A stretch of DNA of 6,810 nucleotides. Source: SAR86 cluster bacterium. GTDB taxonomy: Bacteria > Pseudomonadota > Gammaproteobacteria > Pseudomonadales > Azotimanducaceae. The notes beneath the pieces were generated by a model. The model saw only the letters and a list, made by a program, of their open reading frames with translations, made no database searches and was not told the origin of the DNA. Below are positions 6,442 through 6,810 of the stretch, piece after piece; within the stretch, counting starts at the first letter, position 1, and each line of letters opens with the position of its first letter. Both the position numbers and the translations under genes were made by a program. The stretch lies in contig JABMOJ010000240.1 of assembly GCA_013204195.1 (NCBI GenBank), forward strand, positions 1 through 6,810, in the 5' to 3' direction.

Positions 6442-6457
6442 CTTGCCGCTCGGCAAG
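6442..6457. repeat. Interrupted palindrome CTTGCCG-CT-CGGCAAG
   Basis: Perfect 7-bp arms (6442-6448 and 6451-6457) flank a 2-bp centre. As RNA the loop would need opening to four bases; as DNA it looks like a dimer-binding site. The following TCGCTTCTTGTT is only partly T-rich, so it is a poor terminator. Confidence 0.5.
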
Positions 6458-6810
6458 TCGCTTCTTGTTAGCGCCCGGCCTCCCTCCCATTCGATACCTG
6501 TTAGACGGCCTTGATAGTGGCGGAAACTGGTTAAAATATGAACAAATCCACCGAGAGGAATGCCTAACATCGAGGTTTAGGGGTTCAAAGGGTATTGCAA
6601 TTAGACACAGCAACTTCGTTGACAAATACCTCTATCACCGCTAAATAAGATCTCCTAATAATTAGATTGTTCGATTTTAACCTTTGTTGGTCATAAATAT
6701 CTGGATTCCAAAAAATCGATTGGTTTCCCGCTTAGTTTAGATCATTGGTATCGAGTGATTTATCCAAATATTGCCGCATCATTCTCTAGTTTTAACGATT
6801 AGCCCTAAGC

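Larger units (their letters stand above)
5869..6810. other. About 940 bp with no recognisable gene
   Basis: After the tRNA nothing resembles a known protein or RNA family. A 62-codon plus-strand frame at 6058-6246 starts with ATG but lacks a clear Shine-Dalgarno. Overlapping frames on opposite strands around 6347-6644 start only at TTG and look random. Visible structure consists of the hairpin at 5882, the CCCAACA repeats, two mutually exclusive hairpins at 5959-5994, an 11-bp direct repeat (ACCGCTGATTT at 6109-6119 and 6217-6227), and an interrupted palindrome at 6442-6457. The segment from about 6640 on is clearly AT-richer than the gene region. It may be a long intergenic stretch or decayed foreign DNA next to the tRNA. 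Confidence 0.6.

Noticed and set aside
6393..6570. Integron attC site suggested by GTTAGAC, GTTAGAT and GCCTAAC motifs
   Set aside because: The RYYYAAC and GTTRRRY boxes are in the wrong order on both strands and no long imperfect stem joins them.
6399..6644. Overlapping ~80-90-codon frames on opposite strands as small genes
   Set aside because: Both start at TTG without a Shine-Dalgarno, overlap each other antisense, and resemble no family I know.
5869..6810. Second copy of the tRNA-Ser 3' end marking an att site
   Set aside because: No stretch in this region matches the T arm and acceptor end beyond a few bases; GGGGTTCAAAGGG near 6580 is too short and diverges.
1..6810. CRISPR array, insertion sequence or phage gene
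   Set aside because: No regularly spaced repeats, transposase, terminal inverted repeats or phage structural motifs are visible on either strand.

Overview
The window looks like chromosomal DNA of a gammaproteobacterium, probably a free-living marine type. The PspF-like activator, the small 4.5S SRP RNA and the tRNA-Ser(GGA) all closely resemble their enterobacterial or pseudomonad counterparts. The gene mix (crotonase, luciferase-like monooxygenase, epoxide-hydrolase-like enzyme, exported chorismate mutase/cyclohexadienyl dehydratase) would fit a group such as the Halieaceae/OM60 relatives. That placement is inference; no marker in the window fixes the genus.

Layout. Positions 1-878 (+) hold the 3' part of a pspF-like sigma-54 activator cut by the left edge. 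Positions 899-1729 (-) encode a crotonase-fold enzyme with an unusual active site. Positions 1882-3144 (+) encode the most notable gene: an exported protein joining a gamma-class AroQ chorismate mutase to a PheC-type cyclohexadienyl dehydratase. Positions 3153-4163 (-) encode an alpha/beta hydrolase of the epoxide hydrolase type. Positions 4304-5464 (+) encode a luciferase-like flavin monooxygenase resembling limonene-1,2-monooxygenase-type proteins. The 4.5S RNA gene (ffs) follows at about 5490-5589 and tRNA-Ser(GGA) at 5778-5868. The last ~940 bases hold no gene I can recognise, only short repeats, hairpins and one start-less open frame.

How the genes relate. The five protein genes alternate strands (+,-,+,-,+), so none forms a co-directional operon here. 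Two gene pairs converge with almost no spacer (20 and 8 bp). Two pairs diverge from shared promoter regions (152 and 140 bp). The fusion enzyme would convert chorismate to prephenate and then phenylpyruvate (or arogenate to phenylalanine) outside the cytoplasm, the so-called hidden or overflow phenylalanine route. Its aminotransferase partner and any exporter are not in the window. The divergent hydrolase/monooxygenase pair could form an oxidation-then-hydrolysis module (alkene to epoxide to diol), but substrate and pairing are inferred from family resemblance and position only.
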